From an uncultured bacterium (GTDB taxonomy: Bacteria; Bacillota; Clostridia; Oscillospirales; Oscillospiraceae): DNA of 13,029 bases. Position numbers and translations under genes: made by a program. The notes under the pieces were generated by a model. It did not search any database and was not told the origin of the DNA. It worked only from the letters and a program-made list of their open reading frames with translations. The stretch spans positions 1 to 13,029 of the forward strand of contig CAJMLC010000042.1 of the NCBI GenBank assembly GCA_905214155.1, given 5' to 3'. Shown one piece after another: positions 1 to 8,171 of the stretch (its first letter is position 1; every line of letters begins with the position of its first letter).

Positions 1-2696
1 GTGATGCCGGACATGAACGCCACGATCGACGAGCCGACCGAACCACGCGAGCCGACGAGGTAGCCGTGCTCGAGCGAGTTCTGCACGAGCTTCTGCGCGG
101 ACATGTAGATGACGTCATAGTGGCAGGAGATGATGTCGTGCATCTCGGTCTCGACGCGCTTGCGCATGACCTCCGGCGGATTGTCGCCGTAGAGGCGGCG
201 GAATTTGCCGTAGACGAGGTCGTTCAGGTCTTCGACCGAGTTTTCGATCTTCGGTGCGAACAGGTTGTGCGGCACAGGCCGCAGCGTCTCGCAGCAGTCG
301 GCAATGAAGTTCGGGTTTTTCACGACGACCTCGTAGGCTTTTTCCTCGCCAAGATAGGAGAATTCCTGCAGCATCTCGTCCGTCGTCTTGAAGTAGATGG
401 GCAGCGACTTGTCCGCGTCCTGCATCTGCTTGGTGGCGAGCAGGATGTGGCGGTAGATCTCGTCCTCGGGGTCGAGGAAGTGGACGTCGCCGGTGGCGCA
501 GACGGGCTTGCCCAGCTCTTCGCCGAGCTGGACGATCGTGCGGTTGAAGCTGCGCAGCTCCTCTTCGTCCTCCGCCATGCCCTTTTCCAGCATGAAGCGG
601 TTGTTGCATATCGGCTGGATCTCGAGGAAATCGTAGAACGAGGCGATGCGCTTCAGCTCCGCCCAGCTTTTGTGCGCGATGACGGCCTGAAACAGCTCGC
701 CCGCCTCGCAGGCCGAGCCGATGATCAGGCCCTCGCGCCAGCGGAGCAGCTCCGACTTCGGCATGATCGGCACGCGCTTGAAATATTTGATGTTGCCGTA
801 GGAGATGAGGCGGTAGAGGTTGCGCAGGCCGATGGAGTTTTTCGCGAACAGGATGATATGGCGTGCGCGCCGGTCGAAGATGCGGCCGCCGGCTCGGAGC
901 GTCTCCATCTTGGGATTGATGGCGGCGTAACTGTGTACGTCCATCTCCTCAAGCATCGTATAAAACCGCGCCAGCATGTAGCCGCAGGTGATTGCGTCAT
1001 CCGAGGCGCGGTGGTGGTTGAAATCGGGGAGGCTCAGCGCATCGGCCACGATGTTCAGCTTGTATTTGCCGAGATCGGGCAGCAGGTTCTGCGCGAGGAT
1101 CAGCGTATCGACGAACGTCGGCTGGAACGTCAGGCCGAGGCGTTCGCACGCGGCGGCGACGAAGCCGGTGTCGAAGTCGGCATTGTGCGCGCAGAGCGGG
1201 CGGTCGCCGACGAACTCCAGAAATTTCGGCAGCGCCTCGGAGATGTCCGGCGCGCCGGTGAGCATCGCGTCTGTAATGCCGGTCAGCTCGATGATCTTGG
1301 GCAGGAGCTTCTGCTTCGGGTCGACGAACGTCTGGAACGTCTCGATCACTTCGCCGCGGCGCATGATGGCCGCGCCGATCTCGATGATCGTGTCGTGCTG
1401 CGAGCTGAGTCCTGTCGTTTCAAGGTCGAACGCGACAAATTCGTGGTCGAAGTCGAAATCCCGGTCGCCGTGGACGGCGATGCGGTCGTCCACGTCGTTG
1501 ACATAATATCCTTCGCAGCCGTAGAGGATCTTGATATTCTCGTCTGTCCCGGCGACCTTGGCCTTGGACGCGGCTTTCATCGCATCGGGGAAGGACTGCG
1601 CGCCGCCGTGGTCGGTGATGGCGATGGCGCGGTGGCCCCAGCTGGCTGCGCGCTTGACGGCCTCGCCGGTCTTGGTCAGGGCGTCCATCGCGGACATCGT
1701 TGTGTGCAGGTGGAGCTCGACGCGCTTGTCCGGCGCGGTGTCAACGCGCTTCGGCGCGGAAACCTTCAAAATCGAGTTCGGCTGCATGACCATCTCGTTG
1801 TCATAGCGGTCGAACGTCATCTTGCCCTGGATCTTCACCCACATTCCGGCCTGTACGCCGTCGAGGATCGGCTTGGCCTTGTCGGCCTCCATGAACTGAT
1901 TGATGCGGACGGAGCCGGTGTAGTCCGTAACGTCGAACGACACGACCCACGCCCCGCGCTTTTTCAGTTCGCGGTGGTTCACGGCGAAGACCTTGCCCTG
2001 CACGACGACGCGGAACATGTCAAGGTTCAAGTCGCTGATTTTGACCACTTCTCCGCCAAACGGACGGCCGAAGATCAGATCGGCGTTGCTGCTGGAAGAA
2101 TCGGACGAACCGGACGCGGACTTCTTTTTCTGCACAGCGGCTGCCGCAACGGCAACGGCAGGCGTATTTTTGATGGCCTCCTGCCGGATGCGCTCGGTCT
2201 CGGCGAAGAGGGCTTTGCCCTCCAGCTCGGTTGCGGAGTGGAGCACGAGCGTCTTGTGGACGCCGAACAGCTCCTGCAAAAACGCCTCGCCCTTCGGCAG
2301 ATGCGGCGCGAGCGCGGCCTTGCCGTTCGCGGCAAGGTGGACGTGCAGCTCGTCACCGCTCAGCTCCCACTTGGCCCCAGCGAGGATCGCCGCAGCGGGG
2401 GAATAGGCCCGGATGAGCACCTGCGCCAGGTCGCGGAACTCCATCTGGGGGAGCAGCGCTTCTGGATAGCGCACGGCGATCGCGCATTCACGCAGACCGT
2501 AACGGTGCTGCAGCGCGTCCTCCACCTCGCGGAGCCGGCGCTGCGCAATGTATACGCCGCTCGCAGCGGTGAGGCGGATGCTCCGCGCGGCCTGATCGAC
2601 CTCTGCCGCCGTCACCAGCAGCTGCGCCAGCGCATCGGCCAGCCCCCCTGGGGGACTATATTCAGGAAATAGTACGGGGAAATAAACTTCCTGCAT
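1..2696 (-). CDS. polC: DNA polymerase III PolC-type, alpha subunit with built-in 3'-5' exonuclease (C-terminus cut off by window edge)
   Basis: PolC is the replicative DNA polymerase of low-GC Gram-positives and carries its own proofreading exonuclease. About 898 residues are visible of a family length near 1,430. In order I see an N-terminal region with an Ala/Lys/Ser-rich linker (about 190-215), an OB-fold (about 225-300, containing GKVFAVNHRELKKRG), a PHP domain opening with ELHLHT (H329, H331), and a DnaQ-type exonuclease inserted in the PHP domain with FDLETTG (D424, E426) and later LCAHNADFD. The start of the polymerase domain follows, with GSRGSVGSS close to the edge. The catalytic palm lies outside the window. 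The start is the ATG at 2696, preceded by GAGG with 6 nt spacing. It is the last gene of the pyrH-to-polC block, 115 nt downstream of ispG, and a repeat palindrome lies in that gap. The exonuclease acids are present, so proofreading should be intact. Identification is firm. Confidence 0.97.
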   Translation of the reverse strand, partial: MQEVYFPVLFPEYSPPGGLADALAQLLVTAAEVDQAARSIRLTAASGVYIAQRRLREVEDALQHRYGLRECAIAVRYPEALLPQMEFRDLAQVLIRAYSPAAAILAGAKWELSGDELHVHLAANGKAALAPHLPKGEAFLQELFGVHKTLVLHSATELEGKALFAETERIRQEAIKNTPAVAVAAAAVQKKKSASGSSDSSSSNADLIFGRPFGGEVVKISDLNLDMFRVVVQGKVFAVNHRELKKRGAWVVSFDVTDYTGSVRINQFMEADKAKPILDGVQAGMWVKIQGKMTFDRYDNEMVMQPNSILKVSAPKRVDTAPDKRVELHLHTTMSAMDALTKTGEAVKRAASWGHRAIAITDHGGAQSFPDAMKAASKAKVAGTDENIKILYGCEGYYVNDVDDRIAVHGDRDFDFDHEFVAFDLETTGLSSQHDTIIEIGAAIMRRGEVIETFQTFVDPKQKLLPKIIELTGITDAMLTGAPDISEALPKFLEFVGDRPLCAHNADFDTGFVAAACERLGLTFQPTFVDTLILAQNLLPDLGKYKLNIVADALSLPDFNHHRASDDAITCGYMLARFYTMLEEMDVHSYAAINPKMETLRAGGRIFDRRARHIILFAKNSIGLRNLYRLISYGNIKYFKRVPIMPKSELLRWREGLIIGSACEAGELFQAVIAHKSWAELKRIASFYDFLEIQPICNNRFMLEKGMAEDEEELRSFNRTIVQLGEELGKPVCATGDVHFLDPEDEIYRHILLATKQMQDADKSLPIYFKTTDEMLQEFSYLGEEKAYEVVVKNPNFIADCCETLRPVPHNLFAPKIENSVEDLNDLVYGKFRRLYGDNPPEVMRKRVETEMHDIISCHYDVIYMSAQKLVQNSLEHGYLVGSRGSVGSSIVAFMSGI

Positions 2697-2719
2697 GGAT
2701 TACCTCGTTCTTATGTAAA

Positions 2720-2741
2720 CTATTTTGCTTGCCCAAAATAG
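2720..2741. repeat. Short inverted repeat in the polC leader
   Basis: CTATTTT and AAAATAG form a perfect 7-bp inverted repeat around an 8-nt loop, 24 nt upstream of the polC start. On the minus strand the hairpin is followed by TTTAC, which is too weak to call a terminator. It is AT-rich, unlike the GC-rich repeats elsewhere. It could be an operator or could overlap a promoter; chance is not excluded. Confidence 0.3.
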
Positions 2742-2752
2742 AAGCTCGCACC

Positions 2753-2787
2753 TTGTAGGGGCCGATGCCCTCATCGGCTCCCTACAA
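2753..2787. repeat. TGTAGGGGC-type palindromic repeat (copy A1) between ispG and polC
   Basis: The left arm TTGTAGGGGCCGATG pairs with the right arm CATCGGCTCCCTACAA, with one bulged base and a 4-nt loop. The same TGTAGGGGC/GCCCCTACA ends recur near 5063, 7951, 12056, 12118, 12397 and 12450 with different inner stems. No T-run follows on either strand, so it is not an ordinary intrinsic terminator. It lies between the ispG stop and the polC ribosome binding site, so a polC transcript starting in or before ispG would carry it as RNA. Confidence 0.75.
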
Positions 2788-2811
2788 ATTCTATTTGAGA
2801 GATTCTAAATG

Positions 2812-3849
2812 TTATAGCGCGTCAACATACCGCAGCAGGGCGGGCAGCAGCTGATCGTATGGCAGCTTTTCGCGCATTTCGCCGTGGACAAAGAGCACGC
2901 CGCAGTCCTCGCCGCCAGCGATGCCGACGTCGGCCTCACGCGCCTCGCCCGGGCCGTTAACGATGCAGCCCATGACCGCGACAGTCAGCGGCTTTTTGCA
3001 GTCCTTGAGTGCCTCTTCCACGCGCGACGCCAGACCGATGAGATCGATCCGCGTCCGTCCGCATGTCGGGCAGGCGACGATGTTCACGCCGTCCTTCCGC
3101 AGCCCCGCGGCCTTCAGAATGTCGCGCGCGGCATAGACCTCTTCGACGGGGTCCGCCGTCAGCGACACGCGGATCGTGTCGCCGATGCCGAGGCAGAGCA
3201 GACCGCCGATGCCCATGGCCGATTTGATCGTGCCCATGCGCTTCGTGCCGGTCTCCGTCACGCCGACGTGCAGCGGATAGTCCGACTTTGACGCAAACAG
3301 GCGGTAGGCCGCCATCATCAGCGGCACATTGCTCGACTTCATCGAGACGCACGTATCGTAAAAACCGTTGGCCTCCAGCAGCTCGAGGTGCGAAAACGCG
3401 CTCTCGACCAGGGCTTCCGGTGTCGGATGGCCGTATTTTTCGAGCAGTTTTTTGTCCAGACTCCCGCCGTTCACGCCGATGCGGATCGGGATATGCTTCT
3501 CCTTGCACACGTCCACCACAGCGCGGACGCGTTCCGCGCCGCCGATGTTGCCGGGGTTGATGCGGATCTTGGAAGCACCGGCTTCGGCCGCGGCGATGGC
3601 GAGGCGGTAGTCAAAGTGGATGTCCGCGACGAGCGGCAGGGGAGACTCCGCACAGATCTCGCGGAACGCGTGCGCCGCGTCCATGTCCGGGATGGCGAGC
3701 CGCGCGATCTCGCAGCCCGCGGCGGCCAGCTGCCGGATCTGCCGGAGCGACCCTTCGACGTCTGTCGTGCGCGTATTGAGCATGGATTGGATGGAGACCG
3801 GCGCACCGCCGCCGATGGCGACGGGGCCGGCGTAAATCTGCCGTGTCAT
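2812..3849 (-). CDS. ispG: 4-hydroxy-3-methylbut-2-en-1-yl diphosphate synthase (GcpE/IspG)
   Basis: IspG reduces MEcPP to HMBPP in the MEP isoprenoid pathway, using a [4Fe-4S] cluster in the cytoplasm. The protein is 345 residues, normal for the short bacterial form. The N-terminal barrel carries GAPVSIQSM near residues 15-23 and the barrel motif ADIHFDYRLA. The C-terminal cluster domain has CPTCGRT (C260, C263) and GCIVNGPGE (C295, E302), which match the family's three-Cys plus one-Glu cluster ligands in spacing. The ATG start at 3849 has GGAGG 6 nt upstream, and this site overlaps the rseP stop codon, so translation is probably coupled. The position between rseP and polC fits many Clostridia, where it sits beside dxr of the same pathway. 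In Bacillus proS occupies this place. Function is secure. Confidence 0.97.
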   Translation of the reverse strand: MTRQIYAGPVAIGGGAPVSIQSMLNTRTTDVEGSLRQIRQLAAAGCEIARLAIPDMDAAHAFREICAESPLPLVADIHFDYRLAIAAAEAGASKIRINPGNIGGAERVRAVVDVCKEKHIPIRIGVNGGSLDKKLLEKYGHPTPEALVESAFSHLELLEANGFYDTCVSMKSSNVPLMMAAYRLFASKSDYPLHVGVTETGTKRMGTIKSAMGIGGLLCLGIGDTIRVSLTADPVEEVYAARDILKAAGLRKDGVNIVACPTCGRTRIDLIGLASRVEEALKDCKKPLTVAVMGCIVNGPGEAREADVGIAGGEDCGVLFVHGEMREKLPYDQLLPALLRYVDAL

Positions 3850-3859
3850 AAGGTGCCTC

Positions 3860-4915
3860 CTACTGGAACAGCGTCCAGACGTCCTTGAACGTCACGAGCG
3901 CCATGAACCCCAGCAGCAGGATCATCCCCGCTGCATGGACCCACGCCTCGTATTTGGACGGAATTTTCTTTTTTGTCACCGCCGTGAACAGCGTGTTCAC
4001 GAGCAGCAGGAAGATGCGCCCGCCGTCGAGCGCGGGGAGCGGCAGCATGTTCATCACCGCGAGGTTCACCGCGATAAACGCGCCGAGATAGGCGACGTTC
4101 ATCAATCCCTCGGAGGTCGAGGCGGCGCTCTCGCCCGTCTCCGCGATGACCGATACGATGCCGACCGGGCCGGACATCTCCTTCACCGACACCATGCCGG
4201 AAATGAGATCCTCAAGGCCCATCCATACGAGCCGCCCGAAGTCGAGCGCTGTGTACCAGGTGTTTTTGACCACCGTGGCGAACGTCTTTTCCTCGGCCCC
4301 GAAGTAAAGGCCGTATTTGTACTGCTCCACGCCGTCTACGGTGTAGAGCTGCGGCGTCATCTCGAAATCGTTCAATTCGACCAGCTGGCCGTCGCGCTTG
4401 ACGACAAGGTCAAATTTGCCCGTCTTGTTCCTGGCGAGGAGCGTCCCGACGTCGGAGTAGATGAACACGCGCCGCCCGTCGATCTTGTAAAGCTCGTCGT
4501 CCACCTGAAGTCCCTGCTCGGACTGCAGCGGGCAGCCATCGAAGAAGCCAGTGATCTTCGCGGTCGAAAAGCCCGCGACGGACGAGTAGAGAATGGCGAG
4601 CACGAGCAGGCCGGTCAGAAAATTCATTGCCGACCCGGCGACAAGGATGATCGTCCGCTTCCACCAGGGCTTTGCCGTGAACGCGCGTGGATTGTCCGAC
4701 TCCTCGTCCTCGCCCTCCATCGCGCAGTAGCCGCCGATGGGGATGCAGCGGACGGCATAGAGCGTCTCGCCGCGCTGTTTTTTCCAGAGTGCGGGACCCA
4801 TGCAGATGGAAAATTCGTTCACCTGCACGTCCAGCGCCTTGGCCGTCAGGAAATGGCCCAGTTCGTGGACGAAAATCAGAATCCCAAAAATCAGGATGGC
4901 AATGAGAATATACAT
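3860..4915 (-). CDS. rseP: RseP/RasP-family site-2 intramembrane zinc metalloprotease
   Basis: Site-2 proteases cut transmembrane substrates inside the membrane, typically anti-sigma factors or signal peptide remnants. The 351-residue protein has the zinc motif HELGH (H17, E18, H21) in the first membrane helix. A second hydrophobic stretch lies at about 95-120 (region of LVAGSAMNFLTGLLVLAIL), followed by one PDZ domain (about 120-195, including LQVDDELYKIDGRRV). The third zinc ligand motif is LPALDGGRIF (D297) and a final helix ends near 345. One PDZ domain rather than two is usual for Firmicute homologues. The ATG at 4915 was chosen because it starts the conserved MYILIAI segment and follows AAAGGGTGA; an in-frame ATG ten codons upstream has no better signal. 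The gap to dxr is filled with repeats. The substrate cannot be deduced from the sequence. Confidence 0.95.
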   Translation of the reverse strand: MYILIAILIFGILIFVHELGHFLTAKALDVQVNEFSICMGPALWKKQRGETLYAVRCIPIGGYCAMEGEDEESDNPRAFTAKPWWKRTIILVAGSAMNFLTGLLVLAILYSSVAGFSTAKITGFFDGCPLQSEQGLQVDDELYKIDGRRVFIYSDVGTLLARNKTGKFDLVVKRDGQLVELNDFEMTPQLYTVDGVEQYKYGLYFGAEEKTFATVVKNTWYTALDFGRLVWMGLEDLISGMVSVKEMSGPVGIVSVIAETGESAASTSEGLMNVAYLGAFIAVNLAVMNMLPLPALDGGRIFLLLVNTLFTAVTKKKIPSKYEAWVHAAGMILLLGFMALVTFKDVWTLFQ

Positions 4916-4960
4916 AAAATCACCCTTTCCGGTGAGAGAATTCAAATTGCATTTCCAAAG

Positions 4961-5008
4961 GCCCCCTCTACCAAGAGGGGGCTGTCATGCGAAGCATGAC
5001 TGGGGGAG
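4961..5008 (+). repeat. Two-hairpin repeat, copy C2 (stem 1 plus GAA-triloop hairpin)
   Basis: Hairpin 1 is GCCCCCTCT / AGAGGGGGC with loop ACCA (4961-4982), perfect over 9 bp. Hairpin 2 is GTCATGC-GAA-GCATGAC (4984-5000), perfect over 7 bp with a 3-nt loop, followed by TGGGGGAGTTTG. The same plan (GC-rich stem, triloop hairpin, TGRGGGRTTGT-like tail) is seen in the copies near 8039-8119, 8172-8224 and 12313-12394 with different stem sequences. It lies between dxr and rseP and would be transcribed with them. Confidence 0.75.
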
Positions 5009-5020
5009 TTTGAAAATCTT

Positions 5021-5061
5021 CGCCCCTCTATAAAGAGGGGGCGTTAACCCCCGCAGCGGGG
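5021..5061. repeat. Paired GC-rich hairpins between dxr and rseP (partial relative of the 8039-8119 repeat)
   Basis: CGCCCCTCT pairs with AGAGGGGGCG (5021-5043, one bulge, ATAA loop), followed by CCCCGCAGCGGGG (5049-5061). The order AAAATCTTCG, then CCCCTCT...AGAGGGG, then CCGC...GCGGGG parallels the second half of the copies at 8039-8119 (read on the minus strand) and 12313-12394. This suggests a diverged or recombined copy. It joins directly to the palindrome at 5063-5092. Confidence 0.5.
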
Positions 5062-5062
5062 A

Positions 5063-5092
5063 TGTGGGGCGATAAGGGCATCGGCCCCTACA
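5063..5092. repeat. TGTAGGGGC-type palindromic repeat (copy A2) overlapping the end of dxr
   Basis: CATCGGCCCCTACA (5079-5092) pairs imperfectly with TGTGGGGCGAT (5063-5073). This is the TGTAGGGGCCGATG unit of copies at 2753 and 12450, here with a decayed distal arm. Read on the minus strand the unit begins inside the last codons of dxr, and its TAG is the dxr stop codon. Confidence 0.65.
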
Positions 5093-6227
5093 ATATAGCC
5101 GCAATTCGCCGGGCTTCTGCGTCGATGGCCAGAATGTCGTCCAGCGTCGGATTTTGCATAACTGGAAGCGTCAGCGCGCGCTCGACCGCGGCAGGAATGT
5201 CGTAGAAGCCGATCTCATCGCGCAGATACCGCGCGACGGCGGCCTCATTGGCGGCGTTCATTGCGGCGCAGGCCGTGCCGCCGATGTGCGCAGCCTGCTT
5301 CGCCAGCGCAAAGCAGGGGAACGCAGCCTCGTCAATTTCTGCAAAATTGAGGTTCCCGCACGCGAGCAGATCGAGCGCGGGCGCGGGATTGTGCAGCCGC
5401 GCAGGATACGTCATGGCCAGGCCGATCGGGATGCGCATATCCGGCACGCCGAGCTGCGCCATTACGGCGCCGTCGACAAATTCGACGAGCGAGTGGATGA
5501 CCGACTGCCGGTGGATGATGGCCGTGACCTGCTCGAGCGGCAGGCCGTAGAGGCGCATCGCCTCAATGACCTCAAGTCCCTTGTTCATCAGCGTCGCGCA
5601 GTCGACGGTGATCTTCGGACCCATCTTCCAGTTCGGATGCTTCAGCGCGTCGTCCTTCGTCTTTCCGGCAAGCGCTTCGCGCGTCATGCCGAAAAACGGC
5701 CCGCCGGAGCAGGTCAAAATCAGCCGCCGCACCTCATTCCGGTCGCGGCAGCCCATCAGACACTGAAAAATGGCCGAATGCTCGGAGTCGACGGGGATGA
5801 TCTCCGCGCCGCACCGCGCGGCTTCCTGCATGACCAGTTCGCCCGCGCAGACGAGCGTCTCCTTGTTGGCGAGGGCGATGCGCTTTCGCTCGCGGATGGC
5901 CGCGAGCGTCGGCCGCAGGCCGATCATGCCGGACACGGCAGTCACGACGGTGTCGGCGCTGGGCAGCGTCGCCGCCTCGAGCAGACCCTCCATCCCGGAG
6001 GCCACCCGTATAGTTGTATCCGCAAGTCGGACTTTTAATGCCTTTGCGGCGGATTCTTCCATCAAAACGGCCAATTCGGGCCGGTATTTGCGGCACTGCG
6101 CCTCCATCCGGCCGACGTCGCGCTTCGCGCTCAGCGCGGCGACGCGCAGCCCGAGATCGTCCGCCACGTCGAGCGTCTGCCGCCCGATGGAGCCGGTGGA
6201 GCCCAAAATGGAGATGGCCTTCGTCAC
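5088..6227 (-). CDS. dxr: 1-deoxy-D-xylulose 5-phosphate reductoisomerase
   Basis: Dxr converts DXP to MEP with NADPH, the first committed step of the MEP isoprenoid pathway. The length is 379 residues, typical for the family. The N-terminus has the NADPH-binding motif ILGSTGSIG (G9-G15). LANKETLVCAGE follows near 115-125, then the metal ligands in PVDSEHSAIFQ (D147, E149) and in NKGLEVIEA (E219, E222). The flexible loop appears as HRQSVIHSLVEF. I place the start at a GTG at 6227, which gives the usual MTKAISILGS N-terminus, has GGAGG 7 nt upstream and overlaps the cdsA stop by 4 nt (GTGA). An ATG six codons earlier is possible but lacks a better site. The stop codon falls inside a dispersed repeat (5063-5092), so the last one or two residues may derive from that repeat. 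Function is secure. Confidence 0.97.
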   Translation of the reverse strand: MTKAISILGSTGSIGRQTLDVADDLGLRVAALSAKRDVGRMEAQCRKYRPELAVLMEESAAKALKVRLADTTIRVASGMEGLLEAATLPSADTVVTAVSGMIGLRPTLAAIRERKRIALANKETLVCAGELVMQEAARCGAEIIPVDSEHSAIFQCLMGCRDRNEVRRLILTCSGGPFFGMTREALAGKTKDDALKHPNWKMGPKITVDCATLMNKGLEVIEAMRLYGLPLEQVTAIIHRQSVIHSLVEFVDGAVMAQLGVPDMRIPIGLAMTYPARLHNPAPALDLLACGNLNFAEIDEAAFPCFALAKQAAHIGGTACAAMNAANEAAVARYLRDEIGFYDIPAAVERALTLPVMQNPTLDDILAIDAEARRIAAIL

Positions 6228-7059
6228 AGCACACCCTCCATCCACATCACAGCTGCATAGACGACCGGCGCGATGAACAGGATCGAATCAAACCGGTCGA
6301 GCACGCCGCCGTGCGTCAGGAAAATGTGGCTGTAGTCCTTGATCCCGGCCTCGCGCTTGATGAGACTCGTGGACAGGTCGCCCAGCTGGCCGAAGAGGTT
6401 CGCCACGACGCCGACCAGCGCGCAATACCAGATCGGCAGCTCCATGCTCCACACCCATTTGTAGACCAGGCAGAGCAGCACCATGCCGAGCGCGCTGCCG
6501 ATCGGGCCCGCGATGAAGCCGGCCCACGTCTTGTTCGGGCTGACGTTCGGCGCGAATTTCTTATGGCCGAAGGCCATGCCGCCGAGCATGGAAAAGCTGT
6601 CGCCGATGAACGCCACGACGAACGGCATCAGCACGAACGCCGGGCCGATACTCCGCAGCAGCGCAATGCAGCCGTACATTGCCGGGAATAAAAACGCCGC
6701 CACGATGCAGACCGCCACGTCCGTGAACGGAATGGCATGTTCCGTGCCGTGGGTGCGGACGGCGAAGAAAAACAGACCCATAAGATAGAGAAAAGCAGCT
6801 GCCGGGTACAGGATTTGAGGCCAGTCGATGGCAAGCGATTTGACCGCGGTGATGGAAAAGACCATCAGGGCCGTGAGGGCTGCGTAGAGAATGGTCAGGC
6901 CGTAAAGCTCATTTGGCCGCTTACAGGCCGTATGTAACAGTTCGTAGGCCGCCGCGCCCGCGATGGCCGCGACGAGGATGCCTGTCGCGAGCGGCGGCAG
7001 GAACACCAGAACGAGGATCAGAAGCGGCACGCCGATGGCGGCCACGAGTAAACGCTGTT

Positions 7060-7063
<4 letters not shown>
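6224..7063 (-). CDS. cdsA: Phosphatidate cytidylyltransferase (CDP-diglyceride synthase)
   Basis: CdsA makes CDP-diacylglycerol from CTP and phosphatidic acid, the branch point for bacterial phospholipids. It is an integral membrane protein of 279 residues with about seven to eight hydrophobic segments, starting with LLVAAIGVPLLILVLVFLPP. The family signature is complete at about 233-259: SLIKREAGIKDYS, then THGGVLDRFD, which contains the catalytic Lys-Asp and Asp-Arg-x-Asp residues. A second typical motif, FIGDSFSMLGGMAFGHKKFAP, lies near 155-175. Its ATG at 7063 overlaps the uppS stop by 4 nt (ATGA) and its own stop overlaps the dxr start by 4 nt, so the three genes are probably translationally coupled. 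No anomaly is seen. Confidence 0.96.
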
Positions 7064-7794
<731 letters not shown>

Positions 7795-7814
7795 AAATTC
7801 GTACCTTTCACAGC

Positions 7815-7837
7815 AAAAGCCGCCGAAGGCGGCTTTT
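7815..7837 (-). terminator. Perfect triloop hairpin with T4, intrinsic terminator just upstream of uppS
   Basis: AAAAGCCGCC / GGCGGCTTTT is a perfect 10-bp inverted repeat with a 3-nt loop. Either strand ends in TTTT and the structure is symmetrical. On the minus strand it comes after frr and only about 20 nt before the uppS start codon, which leaves no room for a promoter between hairpin and gene. It therefore acts either as a partial terminator that lowers uppS-cdsA-dxr expression relative to frr, or as an attenuator. It could also be a processing site. The short T-run argues for incomplete termination. Confidence 0.65.
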
Positions 7838-7890
7838 GTGGTATCGTGTGTGGGATTTGCACAGCCCAAAGGCCCACGAACAGACGTGTC

Positions 7891-7927
7891 ATTGCGAACC
7901 AGTGACCGATGTCACTGGTGTGGCAAT
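7891..7927. repeat. REP-like hairpin (ATTGC...GCAAT outer pair) of repeat family G
   Basis: ACCAGTGAC-CGAT-GTCACTGGT is a perfect 9-bp stem (7898-7919) enclosed by ATTGC and GCAAT. It is the distal half of a longer repeat, whose other half (7918-7966) recurs at 12461-12509 in opposite orientation. It lies in the 447-nt gap between uppS and frr, which holds no gene. Confidence 0.7.
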
Positions 7928-7966
7928 CCCGTAGATTTTCATGGGGTCCTTGTGGGGGCCGATGCC
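7918..7966 (-). repeat. Repeat family G, copy 1
   Basis: Read on the minus strand this 49-nt stretch matches 12461-12509 (plus) with about 7 substitutions and no gap. Shared blocks include GGCATCGGCCCC, ACAAGGA and ACGGGATTGCC. At its end this copy runs on into the hairpin at 7891-7927; the 12461 copy does not. It also overlaps the left arm of the interrupted palindrome at 7951-8039. Confidence 0.7.
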
Positions 7967-8039
7967 GAGCGCAGCTGTTCGCGACGAAGGAGCGTTACAG
8001 ATGCGGCCTGCCCCTTGCGGGTACTCATCGGCCCGTAAC
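7951..8039. repeat. TGTAGGGGC-type palindrome (copy A3) with another repeat between its arms
   Basis: The left arm TGTGGGGGCCGATG (7951-7964) and right arm CATCGGCCCGTAAC (8026-8039) are the two ends of the palindrome seen intact at 2753 and 12450. Here they are about 60 nt apart instead of 4. The space between them is occupied by repeat D1 (7969-8024). It looks like a nested insertion or a composite unit. Confidence 0.65.
7969..8024 (-). repeat. Repeat family D, copy 1 (56 nt, minus orientation)
   Basis: Read on the minus strand this stretch matches 8970-9026 on the plus strand with about five substitutions and one small indel. Shared blocks are GTACCCGC, AGGGGCA, CCGCATCTGTAA, GCTCCTTCGTCGC and GCTGCGC. 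The two copies flank frr in opposite orientations. No conserved reading frame is evident. Confidence 0.8.
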
Positions 8040-8119
8040 CCCGCCGCAGCGGATAGCCTCCCCTGTGAAAGGGGAGGTGTCAAAAATCGAAGATTTTTGA
8101 CGGAGGGGTTGTTGCGGGC
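8039..8119 (-). repeat. Two-hairpin repeat, copy B1 (81 nt)
   Basis: CCTCCCC / GGGGAGG (8057-8077) forms stem 1. GTCAAAAATC-GAA-GATTTTTGAC (8079-8101) forms a perfect 10-bp triloop hairpin, followed by GGAGGGGTTGTTGCGGGC. The whole 81-nt unit is nearly identical to 12313-12394 in the opposite orientation, differing at only a few positions. The triloop stem could look like a bidirectional terminator with its A/T-rich arms, but the repeat nature and lack of adjacent gene ends argue against a gene-specific terminator. Confidence 0.85.
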
Positions 8120-8140
8120 GACCAATGGTTGCACCTACGT
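8115..8140 (-). repeat. Degenerate TGTAGGGGC-type unit (CGTAGGTGC...GGTCGCCCGC)
   Basis: On the minus strand CGTAGGTGCAACCATTGG followed by TCGCCCGC matches the unit at 12118-12142 at most positions. Stem pairing is weakened by substitutions, so this looks like a decayed copy abutting B1. Confidence 0.45.
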
Positions 8141-8171
8141 TGCCAATTTGGGCGCGGTGGGAAATCGGGAG

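Noticed and set aside
66..2672. 868-codon open frame on the plus strand opposite polC
   Set aside because: Antisense shadow of a GC-rich gene with strong third-position bias. The minus-strand frame gives clear PolC domains, while this frame has no recognisable domain and no binding site.
3935..4999. 354-codon plus-strand frame opposite rseP, and a similar one opposite dxr (5154-6038)
   Set aside because: Both run antisense to well supported genes and show the typical low-complexity Arg/Asp/Val composition of such shadows.
8039..8119. CRISPR array or tRNA-like structure in the repeat clusters
   Set aside because: The repeats are not regularly spaced, occur in both orientations and have no uniform spacers. 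The stems do not make a cloverleaf.
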